Positions 43,079 through 51,324 of a stretch of DNA of 64,000 bases are shown here, piece after piece; position 1 is the stretch's first letter, and each line of letters opens with the position of its first letter. The notes below the pieces were generated by a model. The model saw nothing but the letters and a program-made list of their open reading frames with translations, made no database searches and was not told the origin of the DNA. The stretch covers positions 1-64,000 of the forward strand of contig CAYSUS010000006.1 of assembly GCA_964434165.1 (NCBI GenBank), in the 5' to 3' direction. The position numbers were made by a program, and so were the translations under genes. Origin of the DNA: CAYSUS01 sp964434165 (GTDB lineage Bacteria > Planctomycetota > Planctomycetia > Pirellulales > Thermoguttaceae).

Positions 43079-43893
43079 TACCGCACCTCCATGCCGGCCA
43101 GCTTCTCCTTGACCGGGCCGATGTCCTTGCGGCTGGTCATGTCCAGGACGGCCGCGCGGACCGGGACGACCTGGAACCGCTCGCCGAGACGGTCCACCGA
43201 GTACTGCACCGCGTCGGTCAGCTCCAGCTCGCCGCGGGGCGAGGGCCCGATGTTGCGGCAGGCCTCGAAGATCGACGGCCGGAACCGCCAGCAGTTCATG
43301 CTCACCCAGAGCGGCCTGGGCAGCGAGGCCAGCGTGGCCTCGTCGGGCTTCTCGAGGATTCGCTCCAGGCGGCCGGCGGCGTCGATCCGGCCCACGGCGA
43401 AGCTCCGCAGCCGCTCCGGGGCGATGTTGCCCTGGGCCATCATCGTCTCCTGCTCGAACAGGGCCGCGGCCGATCCGTCGCCGAGGTGCAAAGCAGTGAG
43501 GGCCTCGGCCGGGTAGTAGTTGTCCGAGTTGAGCACGATCACGGAGTCGTCGCCGGCGAAGGCCTCGGCCGCGGCCACGGCGTCGGCCGTGCCGCGGGGC
43601 TCCACCTGCACGGCGTACTCCAGCCCGATCTCCGTGGGCGGGGCTTGCTCTTCGTAGTACTCGCGGATCGCCGCGTGGTCGGGGGCGACCACCAGACACA
43701 CGCGGCGAAAGCCGGCAGCGCACAGCCCGGAGAGCACGTAGTCGAGGAACGGCCTGCCCACGGGGATGAGGGCTTTTACGCCCGTATCGGCCACGCTGCG
43801 CTGCTGGGCGTCCAGGCCGCTCTCGCCCTCCTCGCGTCGCATGCGCGTGCCCAGCCCTCGGGCGAGAATCACAGCCTTGTCGGTCGTCGTCAT
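43075..43893 (-). CDS. sugar-phosphate nucleotidyltransferase
   Basis: A 272-residue Rossmann-like enzyme. It has the N-terminal nucleotide-binding motif AVILARGLGTRMRREEGES, with GLGTRMR replacing the usual GGxGTR, then KALIPVGRPFLDYVLSG, metal-binding NSDNYYP and the C-terminal ILEKPDE loop. Such enzymes join a sugar-1-phosphate to an NTP (glucose-1-phosphate thymidylyl- or uridylyltransferase group). It is the first of a coupled pair with the galactokinase, overlapping by 4 bases. The product sugar is unknown. Confidence 0.85.
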   Translation of the reverse strand: MTTTDKAVILARGLGTRMRREEGESGLDAQQRSVADTGVKALIPVGRPFLDYVLSGLCAAGFRRVCLVVAPDHAAIREYYEEQAPPTEIGLEYAVQVEPRGTADAVAAAEAFAGDDSVIVLNSDNYYPAEALTALHLGDGSAAALFEQETMMAQGNIAPERLRSFAVGRIDAAGRLERILEKPDEATLASLPRPLWVSMNCWRFRPSIFEACRNIGPSPRGELELTDAVQYSVDRLGERFQVVPVRAAVLDMTSRKDIGPVKEKLAGMEVRY

Positions 43894-44068
43894 GGCAGGG
43901 GGGTGGGAAGTCGGAAGCGTCGAAAAAGAGGCATTCTAGCCGGCGGGGGCGGAATCGCGAAGGGGGTGGGGTGGTTTGGGAATGAGGACATGCGAGTTCG
44001 GAGGCGGGGTCGGGGCCCCTGCCCCCTCGCTCTCGCCCTGGAGGAGACGGCGCATGCGGACCCGCGCT

Positions 44069-45238
44069 CTACTCCGCCGGGTCTTCCTTGCCGGGGAAGG
44101 GAATCGGCTCGGCCCACTGCTCGGGGTCGACGCACCCGTCGCGGTCGCCGCGGGACGGGGCGCGCTGCGCGGCGGGGCAGGGCGAGTCGCTGAGCAGATC
44201 GGATACCTGCTCGAGAATCCCCACCAGCTCGGCGTCGTCCTCCCAGCCCGGGCCCAGCGGTTCGACGCGGTCCACGTTGACCGTGCGGTCCACCAGGTAC
44301 AGCGGCCGACCGCGGACCTGGTCGTAGGTGCGGATGACGTACTCGCCGAGGATGCAGATGCCCAGGGCGTTCAGGGCGCCGAAGAAGCTCCCCGTGAGGA
44401 TGTGCGAGGTCCAACCCGGGATCGCCAGGTCGGTGAAGAGGCGGCAGTACAGGGCGAACGCCCCCAGCCCGAGGAAGACGGCCCCGGCGCCGAAGCCGAT
44501 CGCGTAGAACAGGGCCAGCGGGAAGGAGGAGAAGGAGAACACGGCCGTCTTGGCCAAACGCACCAGGCCGCGAAACGAGACGCGGGGATGGGCGTCGTAC
44601 CGGGCGTGGCGCTCGACCGGGATCCCTTTCTGGCGGAACCCTACCCACGACCGCAGGCCCGGGAAGTAGCGGTCCGACTCGCGCATGGCGGCGATCTGCC
44701 GGGCGACGCGGCGATCGACCAGACCGAAGATCCCCGCGTCGGCCGGCACGCGGACCGAAGCCACGGCCGACATGAAGCGGTGGAACGCGGCAAACAGCAG
44801 GCGCTTGATCGGGCCTTCCTTGCGCTCGGTGCGCACGGCATAGACCACGTCGCAGCCCGCCTCCCACTCGGCCACGAAGCGGGGGATCGCCTCGGGCGCG
44901 TCCTGCAGGTCGGAGTCCATCAGGATCACGGCGTCGCCCGTCGCGTGGGTCAGGCCCGCCTGCACGGCCGCCTGGTGCCCGAAGTTGCGCGAGAAGTGGA
45001 GCACGCGGACCCGGCGGTTGACGGCGGCGAGGCCGTCGAGGATCTCCGCGCTCTGGTCCGTGGACCCGTCGTTGACGAACACCAGCTCGTAGTCGCCGCA
45101 ACAGGTCTCCAGGGCCGCGCGGACCTGGGCGGCCAGGGCGGGCAGCACTCCGGCCTCGTTGTACACGGGCAGGACCACGCTGACGCAGGCGTCGTCCGCC
45201 ACGCGCGGTCCCGCGCCGGGCAGCGGTTCCTGGACCAT
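44069..45238 (-). CDS. GT2 glycosyltransferase, DPM1/GtrB type, membrane anchored
   Basis: A 389-residue protein. The N-terminal GT-A domain (about 15-250) has SVVLPVYNEAGVLP, FVNDGSTDQSAEIL, MDSDLQDAPE (DXD-type) and the QxxRW-like WVGFRQKG region. Two transmembrane segments follow (about 255-285 and 290-330), then an 80-residue cytoplasmic tail rich in acidic and Pro residues. Relatives transfer a sugar to undecaprenyl or dolichyl phosphate. It lies next to a YfhO-like membrane protein on the same strand, suggesting a lipid-linked-sugar pathway. ATG at 45238 follows GAGGTGAG. Confidence 0.88.
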   Translation of the reverse strand: MVQEPLPGAGPRVADDACVSVVLPVYNEAGVLPALAAQVRAALETCCGDYELVFVNDGSTDQSAEILDGLAAVNRRVRVLHFSRNFGHQAAVQAGLTHATGDAVILMDSDLQDAPEAIPRFVAEWEAGCDVVYAVRTERKEGPIKRLLFAAFHRFMSAVASVRVPADAGIFGLVDRRVARQIAAMRESDRYFPGLRSWVGFRQKGIPVERHARYDAHPRVSFRGLVRLAKTAVFSFSSFPLALFYAIGFGAGAVFLGLGAFALYCRLFTDLAIPGWTSHILTGSFFGALNALGICILGEYVIRTYDQVRGRPLYLVDRTVNVDRVEPLGPGWEDDAELVGILEQVSDLLSDSPCPAAQRAPSRGDRDGCVDPEQWAEPIPFPGKEDPAE

Positions 45239-45362
45239 GAACTCACCTCGTCGCCGAGTAGGGAAGGGAGCCGGTCCGTCTTTCTCCCCAGGGGCGGTCC
45301 CGCACCGCCGCAATGCTCCTGAAGCGAAAAACGGACCGGGCCCCTTGCCTCGTTACTCTACC

Positions 45363-47630
45363 TCACGTTTCGCTGTCGGGGGGTAGGACATTGGCGTGGG
45401 CGCGACGGGTGCGCATCCCGATGGCGAAGCAAACGCCCGTGGCCGCGACGCCAAGCCAGGAGAGGATCGTGCCGTATTGCAGGCTGCGCGGACGGAACTC
45501 GAAAACCACGCGGTGCTTGCCGGGCTCCACCACGCAGCCGAAGAAGTCGCCGTTGACGCGGAGCACCTCCGCCGGGCGCCCGTCGATCGAGGCCCGCCAG
45601 CCGGGGTGGAAGCTCTCGGAGACCGCAACCATCTGGCGCGTGGGGCAATCGACCTGGAATACGAATCGACCGGGCCGATTGTGAACGACTTCCAGGCGGC
45701 CGGGCGGGCCGCCGCCGAGCTCCAGCGGCCTTTCCACCAGCGCGAATTCCTCCAGCGGCAGCCCCGCGACGTCGTCGGCCGGAGCAAGGGTGGTTCGCAC
45801 CTTCGTAACCAGTCGGAAGCGGGCCACGGGGTCGGGGACCTCGCGCCAACGGCCCTCGCCCTCGGCGAGTCCCTCGATCGGCTCGCTTTCCGGCCGGTGC
45901 AGAACCCATCGCACCCCGGCGGCGCGCAGGGCCTCCACGCGCCGGTAATCGAGCGCGCGCCGGGGCTCGAGGCCGGCGTACCCGTCGGCGCGGTGCGCGC
46001 CGGCCAGAACGACCTGGTTGCCGCTGCGGGGCACCTGATCGTTGACGCCGCACAGGTCGAGGATCACGCGCCCGGGCCGATCGTCCGGGGGCACGAGCAC
46101 GGCCTCGGCATACTCATCCGGGCGCCACGTGCCGGGATAGACCGCGTAACTGAGCCCGTAAAAGCCAAGGTCGGCCGCGGTGACAAGCACCAGTCCGACG
46201 ATCGCCCGGCGCGAGCCCCTCGCGCCGAGGGCAACGAGCAGGGCGGCCGCGCCGAAGAGCGGAGGCCCGGCGAGAACGCCCGGCCAGGGGCCGATCGCTT
46301 CGTGGCCTTGGAGGATCAGGCCCATGGCCGCGGCGATCGCCGACGCGGCGACGACCTTGCCCAGGGGCGCCAGGTCGCTCCACGGCGTCACGCGACGGCG
46401 CTCGCATCGACGCACCAGAAGCATGAAGCCGGCCGAGACGAGCAGGGCCACGGCGAGGTGGACGAGCACGAGATACCGGGCGGGGAAACGAAACGAGCCG
46501 ATCACCGGCAGCCGGCGCTGGATCTCGTAGAGGCCGCCGTACTGGCCGAAGGCCATCACCACCGCCACCAACGCCAGCCCCGTAGCGGCCAGGACCAGCG
46601 GGCGGAGCCGCCCCAGATCGTGGCGGCGGACGTACAGCCACACCAGGAGCACGAGCGGCACGGCCCCGAGATACAGCGATTCCTCGTGCGTGTTCTCGCC
46701 GACCACGCGGTGCGATAGCAGGTAGGGACCGACGACTTGAAGCAGATTGGCCGGATGCAGCGATCCCCAGTTGCTGAACGAGGCGTCGGCCGCGCGGCGC
46801 GAGCTGTGCAGCAAGGCGTCGGCCGTAGGCAGAAGCTGGACTGCGCCGAGCAGCAGGCCCGCGGCTTTGGCGCCGGCGAGCTGGAGGCAGATCGAGGCGT
46901 TTCCGATGCGGGGACGGCTGCCGGCTTCTGACTCGCACACGCCGGGCGGCCGGTTCGCTCGCATGAGAAACGCCACGCAGGCCATCTCGGCCACGAGCGA
47001 GAACCACACGTACTGCGGATATCCCAGCAGGATCTGCGAGCCGGTCAGCAGGGCCACCGCGGCCGTGGCGGCGGCGGCGACCAGGCGGCGCGGTGAGGTC
47101 CACGCCAGGTCGATCGCCCAGAGTAGCCAGGGGATGTGCGCGACCACGGCGATCGCGTTGGGATGGACGAAGTGGAGCAAGTTGAAGCCCGACAGCGTGA
47201 ACACCAGCGCCCCGAACATGGCGGCGTCGCGCCGGCGAAGGCGCCGGGCGAGCAGCAAGTACGTCCCGGCCATCATCAGCGGGTAGCTGGCCAGCAGCTC
47301 CCATCCGAGGGCGGTGGATATCGGGAGCAGACGGTAAATCGCCAGGTGCCAGGGGTGGTACGGCCCGACCTGTCCTTCGCCCGTCAGGTAGAAGCCGGAG
47401 AACAGGTGGGGCATCCAATCGAAGGGCTCGCCGCGAGCGAGGCGCTCGGCGTAGAACGCGCGCAGGGGGACGTGGAACGCCCCCAGGTCGTCGCGGGTGT
47501 AGATCATTCCGGCGAACAGGGGGCCGGCCATGGCGCCCAAGGCCATCAGCCCGGCGAGCAGTCCCCAGGCGCGGAGGTTGCGCTGCAGGCTTGGAGCGGT
47601 CGAGCGGGTTGTCGGGGTCGCAGGAGGCAT
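45363..47630 (-). CDS. YfhO-like polytopic membrane protein
   Basis: A 755-residue membrane protein with about 12-14 hydrophobic segments and a large C-terminal periplasmic domain (from about 620), ending in one more helix. The N-terminal loop after the first helix (DDLGAFHVPLRAFYAERLARGE then PHLFSGFYLTGEGQ) is the GT-C-like substrate loop found in YfhO/PMT-related proteins. YfhO-type proteins act in glycosylation of teichoic acids or surface glycans in Firmicutes; here the role is inferred from the adjacent GT2 gene. The ATG at 47630 has no clear ribosome binding site. Confidence 0.82.
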   Translation of the reverse strand: MPPATPTTRSTAPSLQRNLRAWGLLAGLMALGAMAGPLFAGMIYTRDDLGAFHVPLRAFYAERLARGEPFDWMPHLFSGFYLTGEGQVGPYHPWHLAIYRLLPISTALGWELLASYPLMMAGTYLLLARRLRRRDAAMFGALVFTLSGFNLLHFVHPNAIAVVAHIPWLLWAIDLAWTSPRRLVAAAATAAVALLTGSQILLGYPQYVWFSLVAEMACVAFLMRANRPPGVCESEAGSRPRIGNASICLQLAGAKAAGLLLGAVQLLPTADALLHSSRRAADASFSNWGSLHPANLLQVVGPYLLSHRVVGENTHEESLYLGAVPLVLLVWLYVRRHDLGRLRPLVLAATGLALVAVVMAFGQYGGLYEIQRRLPVIGSFRFPARYLVLVHLAVALLVSAGFMLLVRRCERRRVTPWSDLAPLGKVVAASAIAAAMGLILQGHEAIGPWPGVLAGPPLFGAAALLVALGARGSRRAIVGLVLVTAADLGFYGLSYAVYPGTWRPDEYAEAVLVPPDDRPGRVILDLCGVNDQVPRSGNQVVLAGAHRADGYAGLEPRRALDYRRVEALRAAGVRWVLHRPESEPIEGLAEGEGRWREVPDPVARFRLVTKVRTTLAPADDVAGLPLEEFALVERPLELGGGPPGRLEVVHNRPGRFVFQVDCPTRQMVAVSESFHPGWRASIDGRPAEVLRVNGDFFGCVVEPGKHRVVFEFRPRSLQYGTILSWLGVAATGVCFAIGMRTRRAHANVLPPDSET

Positions 47631-47897
47631 GCAGTCGCGCCGGCGCCGGGGTGCTTGATCAAGCGTAGTTCGCGGTGGACGGGTTCGCGCGGCTTGCCCG
47701 ACACCGTTTCTCGATGGCCGGATTGCCAAAGCCGACGCGAAACGACACATCGGCCCTGGCGAGTCGGGCTTGCCCGCCGGTCGGATGGCGCGTCGGAAAC
47801 GTCCTCCGGCCGGAGGGCGCGGGAGTCGCTTCGGCACAATCGGACTGCGGTTGCCAGAAAACGGCCGACCCAGGGTGTTTTTGCTAAACCTCCTGAT

Positions 47898-47925
47898 TTG
47901 ACTTCCCCGGAAGCTGACCTAGGTT
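47898..47925 (+). promoter_or_regulatory. possible promoter of the flp transcript
   Basis: TTGACT at 47898-47903 and TAGGTT at 47920-47925 with a 16-base spacer, 150 bases before the riboswitch. It lies in the only AT-rich patch of the region. The -10 is weak. Confidence 0.3.
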
Positions 47926-48069
47926 TTGTGTTAGAGGCGTGTAGCGTAAGCGCACGACTCCGAGAGACGACGGCCATCGGGCCGTCACCTGCGGGAATCC
48001 TCTTCTGTCGGGCTATTCGCGAGAACGGCATCGGTCAGCAGAGGACCCGCGGGAAAGAGGCCTGCGGCC

Positions 48070-48166
48070 TCTTCGTCCTCGACAAAGGCAAACCGGTCGC
48101 AAGGCCGGGGCGCAAAGCCAAGGGCCGGCGGGCTTCGGCCGTGCCGGCAGCCTGGTTGCCGAAGGG
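48070..48166 (+). ncRNA. class I cyclic di-GMP riboswitch (GEMM-I)
   Basis: The aptamer's fixed motifs appear in the right order: AAAGGCAAACC at 48084-48094; a CCGGTC-GCAA-GGCCGG stem capped by a GNRA tetraloop; GGGGCGCAAAGCCA (48107-48120), in which CGCAAAGCC is the ligand-pocket strand; then a GGCAGCCTGGTTGCCGA hairpin with the tetraloop-receptor sequence. Flanking CTTCG (48071-48075) and CGAAG (48160-48164) close the outer helix. It lies about 260 bases upstream of the Flp pilin gene. This class binds c-di-GMP and commonly controls motility, adhesion and pilus genes. Whether it turns expression on or off cannot be read. Confidence 0.87.
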
Positions 48167-48426
48167 ATGCGGCCGCGGCGGCACTTCGGGTGCCGTGCGG
48201 CCAAAGCGGCAGGGCGCCGCGAGGCGTGTTGCCGGTTTTCGGCGAGCAACGAGGAGGAGGCAACGTGTTCGGTTTTGCAGGGGCTCCCTAGGGCGGATCG
48301 CAGGCCGGCGTCGGCTCGAACGAGCGGGCGCTTGTGCCCGAAGGATCCCCGAACAAAGGTTTTCCGGCGGGTCCCTTTTACGCGGCCGCATGGCCGTGGG
48401 GCCACCGTCGAAAGAGGAGGAATCCT

Positions 48427-48597
48427 ATGACGTCGCTCGCTAAGAAGGTGCATCGTTTCCTCGTCGCCGAGGATGGCCCGACCGCGGTTGAGTACGCGGT
48501 GATGCTGGCCCTGATCGTGATCGTCTGCTTGACGGCGATCCAAGCGATCGGTACCAACGCCAGCACGACTTTCCAGTCCATCGCGGACCAGCTGTAA
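48427..48597 (+). CDS. flp: Flp-family type IVb pilin
   Basis: A 56-residue prepilin. The leader MTSLAKKVHRFLVAEDG is followed by the hydrophobic helix PTAVEYAVMLALIVIVCLTAI. The conserved Glu-Tyr pair of Flp pilins is present (VEYA), as is the Gly before the cut site (EDG|P). CpaA should cut after that Gly. The subunit forms the thin Flp/Tad pilus used for adhesion. AGAGGAGGA precedes the ATG. A riboswitch precedes the transcript and an intrinsic terminator follows 73 bases after the stop, so pilin can be made in excess over the machinery. Confidence 0.93.
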   Translation: MTSLAKKVHRFLVAEDGPTAVEYAVMLALIVIVCLTAIQAIGTNASTTFQSIADQL

Positions 48598-48670
48598 GCG
48601 CGGTCGCAGCCTGAGGAACCGGCCTGGACGGCAGTCTCGGCTTCGGTCGAATTGAGCCGGAAGAGAATCC

Positions 48671-48709
48671 CCTCGGCGCCGGAATTTCGGCGCCGAGGGG
48701 CGTTTTTTT
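48671..48709 (+). terminator. intrinsic terminator after the pilin gene
   Basis: Perfect 10-bp arms CCTCGGCGCC (48671-48680) and GGCGCCGAGG (48689-48698) are followed after four bases by seven T (48703-48709). This is the clearest rho-independent terminator in the window. Confidence 0.88.
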
Positions 48710-48752
48710 GACATAGACTTTTCTTGAGCGCGTCTGCACAAGGAGTCGAGCG

Positions 48753-48863
48753 ATGGTTCCGGTGACCTCACCCGAATTGATCCAGGGCGCCGTGCAGATG
48801 GCCTTCTACTTCGCCACCGCCCTGGCGGCGCTGCTCAGCCTGTTCATGACCGGGCGGGCGTAA
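48753..48863 (+). CDS. 36-residue membrane peptide in the Tad locus
   Basis: A short frame from ATG 48753 to TAA 48863, preceded by a strong AAGGAG at 7 bases. It encodes MVPVTSPELIQGAVQ and then one transmembrane-like segment MAFYFATALAALLSLF ending MTGRA. The combination of ribosome binding site, codon use like its neighbours and position after the pilin terminator makes it credible. It resembles no family I recognise. It may be a pilin-like accessory or a regulator of the machinery. Confidence 0.6.
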   Translation: MVPVTSPELIQGAVQMAFYFATALAALLSLFMTGRA

Positions 48864-48936
48864 ACGCCCTAGCCGGGTCCGGGCTGGATGCGGCCCGGCA
48901 CGACCCCCTCAATCACGACGACGGAGAATCGAAGGG

Positions 48937-49512
48937 ATGTTAGGCAGCCTCCCCGCCCCCGCGGATCAGTATCACTGGCTGGTCATGGCCGTCAGTTGGA
49001 TGGTGACCGCGGTGCTGGTCCTCGCGGCCGTGATCGACGGCTGGAAGCTCAAAGTCCCCAACTGGATCACGTTCCCCTTGGCGATCGGCGGATGGGTCGT
49101 CAGTTTCCTGCTGTTCGGCCCGAGCGGCCTGGGGGCGAGCCTGCTGGGCACCGCGGTCGGCCTGGGGCTTCTGCTCCCGGCCTACGCGATCGGCGGCATG
49201 GGGGCCGGCGACGTCAAGCTCCTGGCCGGCGTGGGGGCCTGGATCGGCATCACCGACACCCTGTGGGCCTTCGGGGTCTCCGCCGTGGTCGGGGCGGCGA
49301 TCGCCGTGGGGATGGTCCTTTACCGCCGCGCGTGGAGCAAGCACAAAGACCAGTTCCTCGGCATCCTCACCGAGATCCTGGTGATTCGCGACCCGAACAA
49401 GCTCTCAGCCATGGCAGCGGAGCGGAAGAGCTCGATGATGCTTCTGCCGTATGGCATCCCCATTGCCATCGGCACCATTGGTTACTTCGCTTGGACTGGA
49501 ATGCTGCTATGA
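48937..49512 (+). CDS. cpaA: Tad prepilin peptidase
   Basis: A 191-residue polytopic protease that cuts the leader of Flp and TadE-type pseudopilins at the inner membrane. About six hydrophobic segments. The two aspartates of the TFPP family are Asp34 (IDGWKLKVPNWIT) and Asp92 in GMGAGDVKLL (the GxGD motif). Like other TadV/CpaA proteins it lacks the N-methyltransferase domain. It is followed with a 4-base overlap by the TadE-type gene. Confidence 0.93.
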   Translation: MLGSLPAPADQYHWLVMAVSWMVTAVLVLAAVIDGWKLKVPNWITFPLAIGGWVVSFLLFGPSGLGASLLGTAVGLGLLLPAYAIGGMGAGDVKLLAGVGAWIGITDTLWAFGVSAVVGAAIAVGMVLYRRAWSKHKDQFLGILTEILVIRDPNKLSAMAAERKSSMMLLPYGIPIAIGTIGYFAWTGMLL

Positions 49513-50018
49513 GACCTCCGCGACTTGTCCAACCGCTGGCGGGTTCCTCCGCCGCACGAGGGGGCACGGGAAGCCGGGGACGTTCGTCCTGCCATAAGCT
49601 GGAGAAAGTTTGCCGGTCGTGCCGAAGATATCGACGCGGCACGTCGGCCGTCGAGTTTGCCGTGGTGGCCCCGATCTTCTTCCTGCTCGTGCTGGGCATG
49701 GTGGAGTTCGGGCGCCTGATGATGGTCCAGCAGATCCTCACCAACGCCTCCCGCGAGGGAGCGCGGATCGCCGTGCTGGACAACACCACGACCGCCGAGG
49801 TCGTCGGCGCCGTGGAAACCTACATGACCAGCGGTTCCGTGGAGGGCGCGACTGTAACGGTCAACCCGGACCCACCGAATTCTGCGGGTTATGGCCAACC
49901 TGTCACGGTTTCCGTTTCCGTGCCTTTCGATGAAGTCAGTTGGCTTCCTTCGCCAATGTTTCTTGGCGGCAGGACGCTGCAAGCGACGACGGTGATGCGC
50001 CGGGAAACGGTCCAATAG
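49509..50018 (+). CDS. tadE: TadE-like pseudopilin
   Basis: A 169-residue protein. A 45-residue basic N-terminal stretch precedes the TadE motif RRGTSAVEFAVVAPIFFLLVLG, with the conserved Glu of prepilin-like helices (VEFA), then ASREGARIAVL. The C-terminal two-thirds is a small beta-rich periplasmic domain. TadE/F pseudopilins are processed by CpaA and help assemble the pilus. The ATG at 49509 overlaps the cpaA stop (ATGA). An internal start nearer the motif is possible because the 45-residue extension is unusual. Confidence 0.87.
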   Translation: MRPPRLVQPLAGSSAARGGTGSRGRSSCHKLEKVCRSCRRYRRGTSAVEFAVVAPIFFLLVLGMVEFGRLMMVQQILTNASREGARIAVLDNTTTAEVVGAVETYMTSGSVEGATVTVNPDPPNSAGYGQPVTVSVSVPFDEVSWLPSPMFLGGRTLQATTVMRRETVQ

Positions 50019-50079
50019 GACGCCGCGCCGCCCCCCACGGCAGCGACGCCTGGGGGGCCGGCCCAACTTGGGGGAATCC

Positions 50080-51228
50080 ATGCGACCCAAATCGCTGATC
50101 CTACTCATGCTTGCGCTGGGCTGCGGCCTGGTCGCGTCGATCGGCATCACGCAAGTCATGGCCAATCGCGGCGACGGCGCCGTGGCCACCGCCGACACCG
50201 CGCCCATCCTCGTGGCGATGGACAACATCCCGCAGTGGAGCCTGATCACCGCGCACCGCGTGCGGATCGAGAACTGGCCCAAGGACAAGGTGCCGGAAGA
50301 CGCCCTGAGCAACATCGAGGACGCCGAGGGCCGCCGCACGAAAACCCTGATCTACGCCGGCGATCCGATCCGCGAAGCCAAGCTGTTCGACCACGGGGCC
50401 AACGAGCACGGGGCCACGATGATGATCCCCGAGGGGCTCCGCGCCGTGCCCGTCAAGGTCGATTCGGTCAGCGGCGGCAGCGGCCTGATCGTGCCCGGCG
50501 ACCGTGTCGACGTGGCCGTGACCATCCAGCCGGACACCAAGAAGGGAATCGCCGAGCCGACGACCAAGACCTTCCTCCAGGACATCAAGGTCTTCGCCGT
50601 GAACGACCAGTTCCAGGTCGATCCGGACGAGGACGACAAGTCGATCTCCGCCAAGACCGTCTCGCTGCTGGTCACGCCCGAGCAGGCGCAAATGCTCATG
50701 TTGGCGGCGGACTCGGGCAAGATCCAGCTCGTGCTTCGCAGCCCCGACGAGAGCGCCAACGCCAAGGTCGCCGCGGTGACCCTGCGCCAGGTGCTCGAGG
50801 CGGCCGAAAAGGCCGACCGCGAGCAGGAGGAACTGGTCGAGGAGGACAAGCCCCAGGCCGAATCGCAGCTTTCTGGCCTGGCCGAGCGGTTCAAGGACTT
50901 CCTGGACAAACAGGGGGCTCAGCTCGCCGCCGCGGCGAAGACCGCGCAGCCGCTTCCCAGGATGGAGGAGGATCGGTGGACCGTGCGCCTGATCCGGGCG
51001 GCCGACGTGGAGCGCGTCGTGCTCCAGAAGGACGAGGACGGGTGGAAGCCGACGGGCGGTTTCACTTCGGCCGCGCCGGCCGGCGGCAGCGGACCGCCCG
51101 GTGGGATCCCCAACATCCCCAACATCCCCAACATGCCCGAGCTGACTAACATTCCGGACATCGAGATCCCCACCGTCGATATCACTCCCCCCAAGCTGCC
51201 CGGCTGGATGGCCGGAGGCGACGACTGA
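50080..51228 (+). CDS. cpaB: Flp pilus assembly protein CpaB
   Basis: A 382-residue protein. An N-terminal hydrophobic segment (residues 5-28) anchors a periplasmic SAF domain (ILVAMDNIPQWSLITAHRVRIENWP, about 42-110) and the CpaB/RcpC C-domain with GLRAVPVKVDSVSGGSGLIVPGDRVDV. SAF domains can bind peptidoglycan-like glycans and link the secretin to the wall. A Glu-rich helix lies at about 245-295. The last 45 residues are a Pro/Asn-rich tail (PNIPNIPNMPE) with a repeated PNI motif. GGGGGA precedes the ATG at 50080. Confidence 0.9.
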   Translation: MRPKSLILLMLALGCGLVASIGITQVMANRGDGAVATADTAPILVAMDNIPQWSLITAHRVRIENWPKDKVPEDALSNIEDAEGRRTKTLIYAGDPIREAKLFDHGANEHGATMMIPEGLRAVPVKVDSVSGGSGLIVPGDRVDVAVTIQPDTKKGIAEPTTKTFLQDIKVFAVNDQFQVDPDEDDKSISAKTVSLLVTPEQAQMLMLAADSGKIQLVLRSPDESANAKVAAVTLRQVLEAAEKADREQEELVEEDKPQAESQLSGLAERFKDFLDKQGAQLAAAAKTAQPLPRMEEDRWTVRLIRAADVERVVLQKDEDGWKPTGGFTSAAPAGGSGPPGGIPNIPNIPNMPELTNIPDIEIPTVDITPPKLPGWMAGGDD

Positions 51229-51324
51229 GCGTCCGCCCTCGCGGCGGGTCGCACCCGACACGGACGGAAACCACGGACGAACGCATTTCGCGATACGGAA
51301 ATCACCTAGCAAGGAAGCCCTAGG

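Larger units (their letters stand above)
47631..48426. other. 796-base regulatory region upstream of the Tad locus
   Basis: No gene longer than a few dozen codons is convincing. From left to right: a relatively AT-rich patch with a weak promoter (47898-47925), the c-di-GMP-I riboswitch (48070-48166), GC-rich hairpins, a strong ribosome binding site with an 8-codon frame (48251-48291), and the pilin gene's own site (AGAGGAGGA) before 48427. Confidence 0.6.

Noticed and set aside
48708..48735. TTGACA overlapping the pilin terminator as promoter of the small membrane peptide
   Set aside because: No acceptable -10 at 15-19 bases; the hexamer is part of the terminator's T-run.
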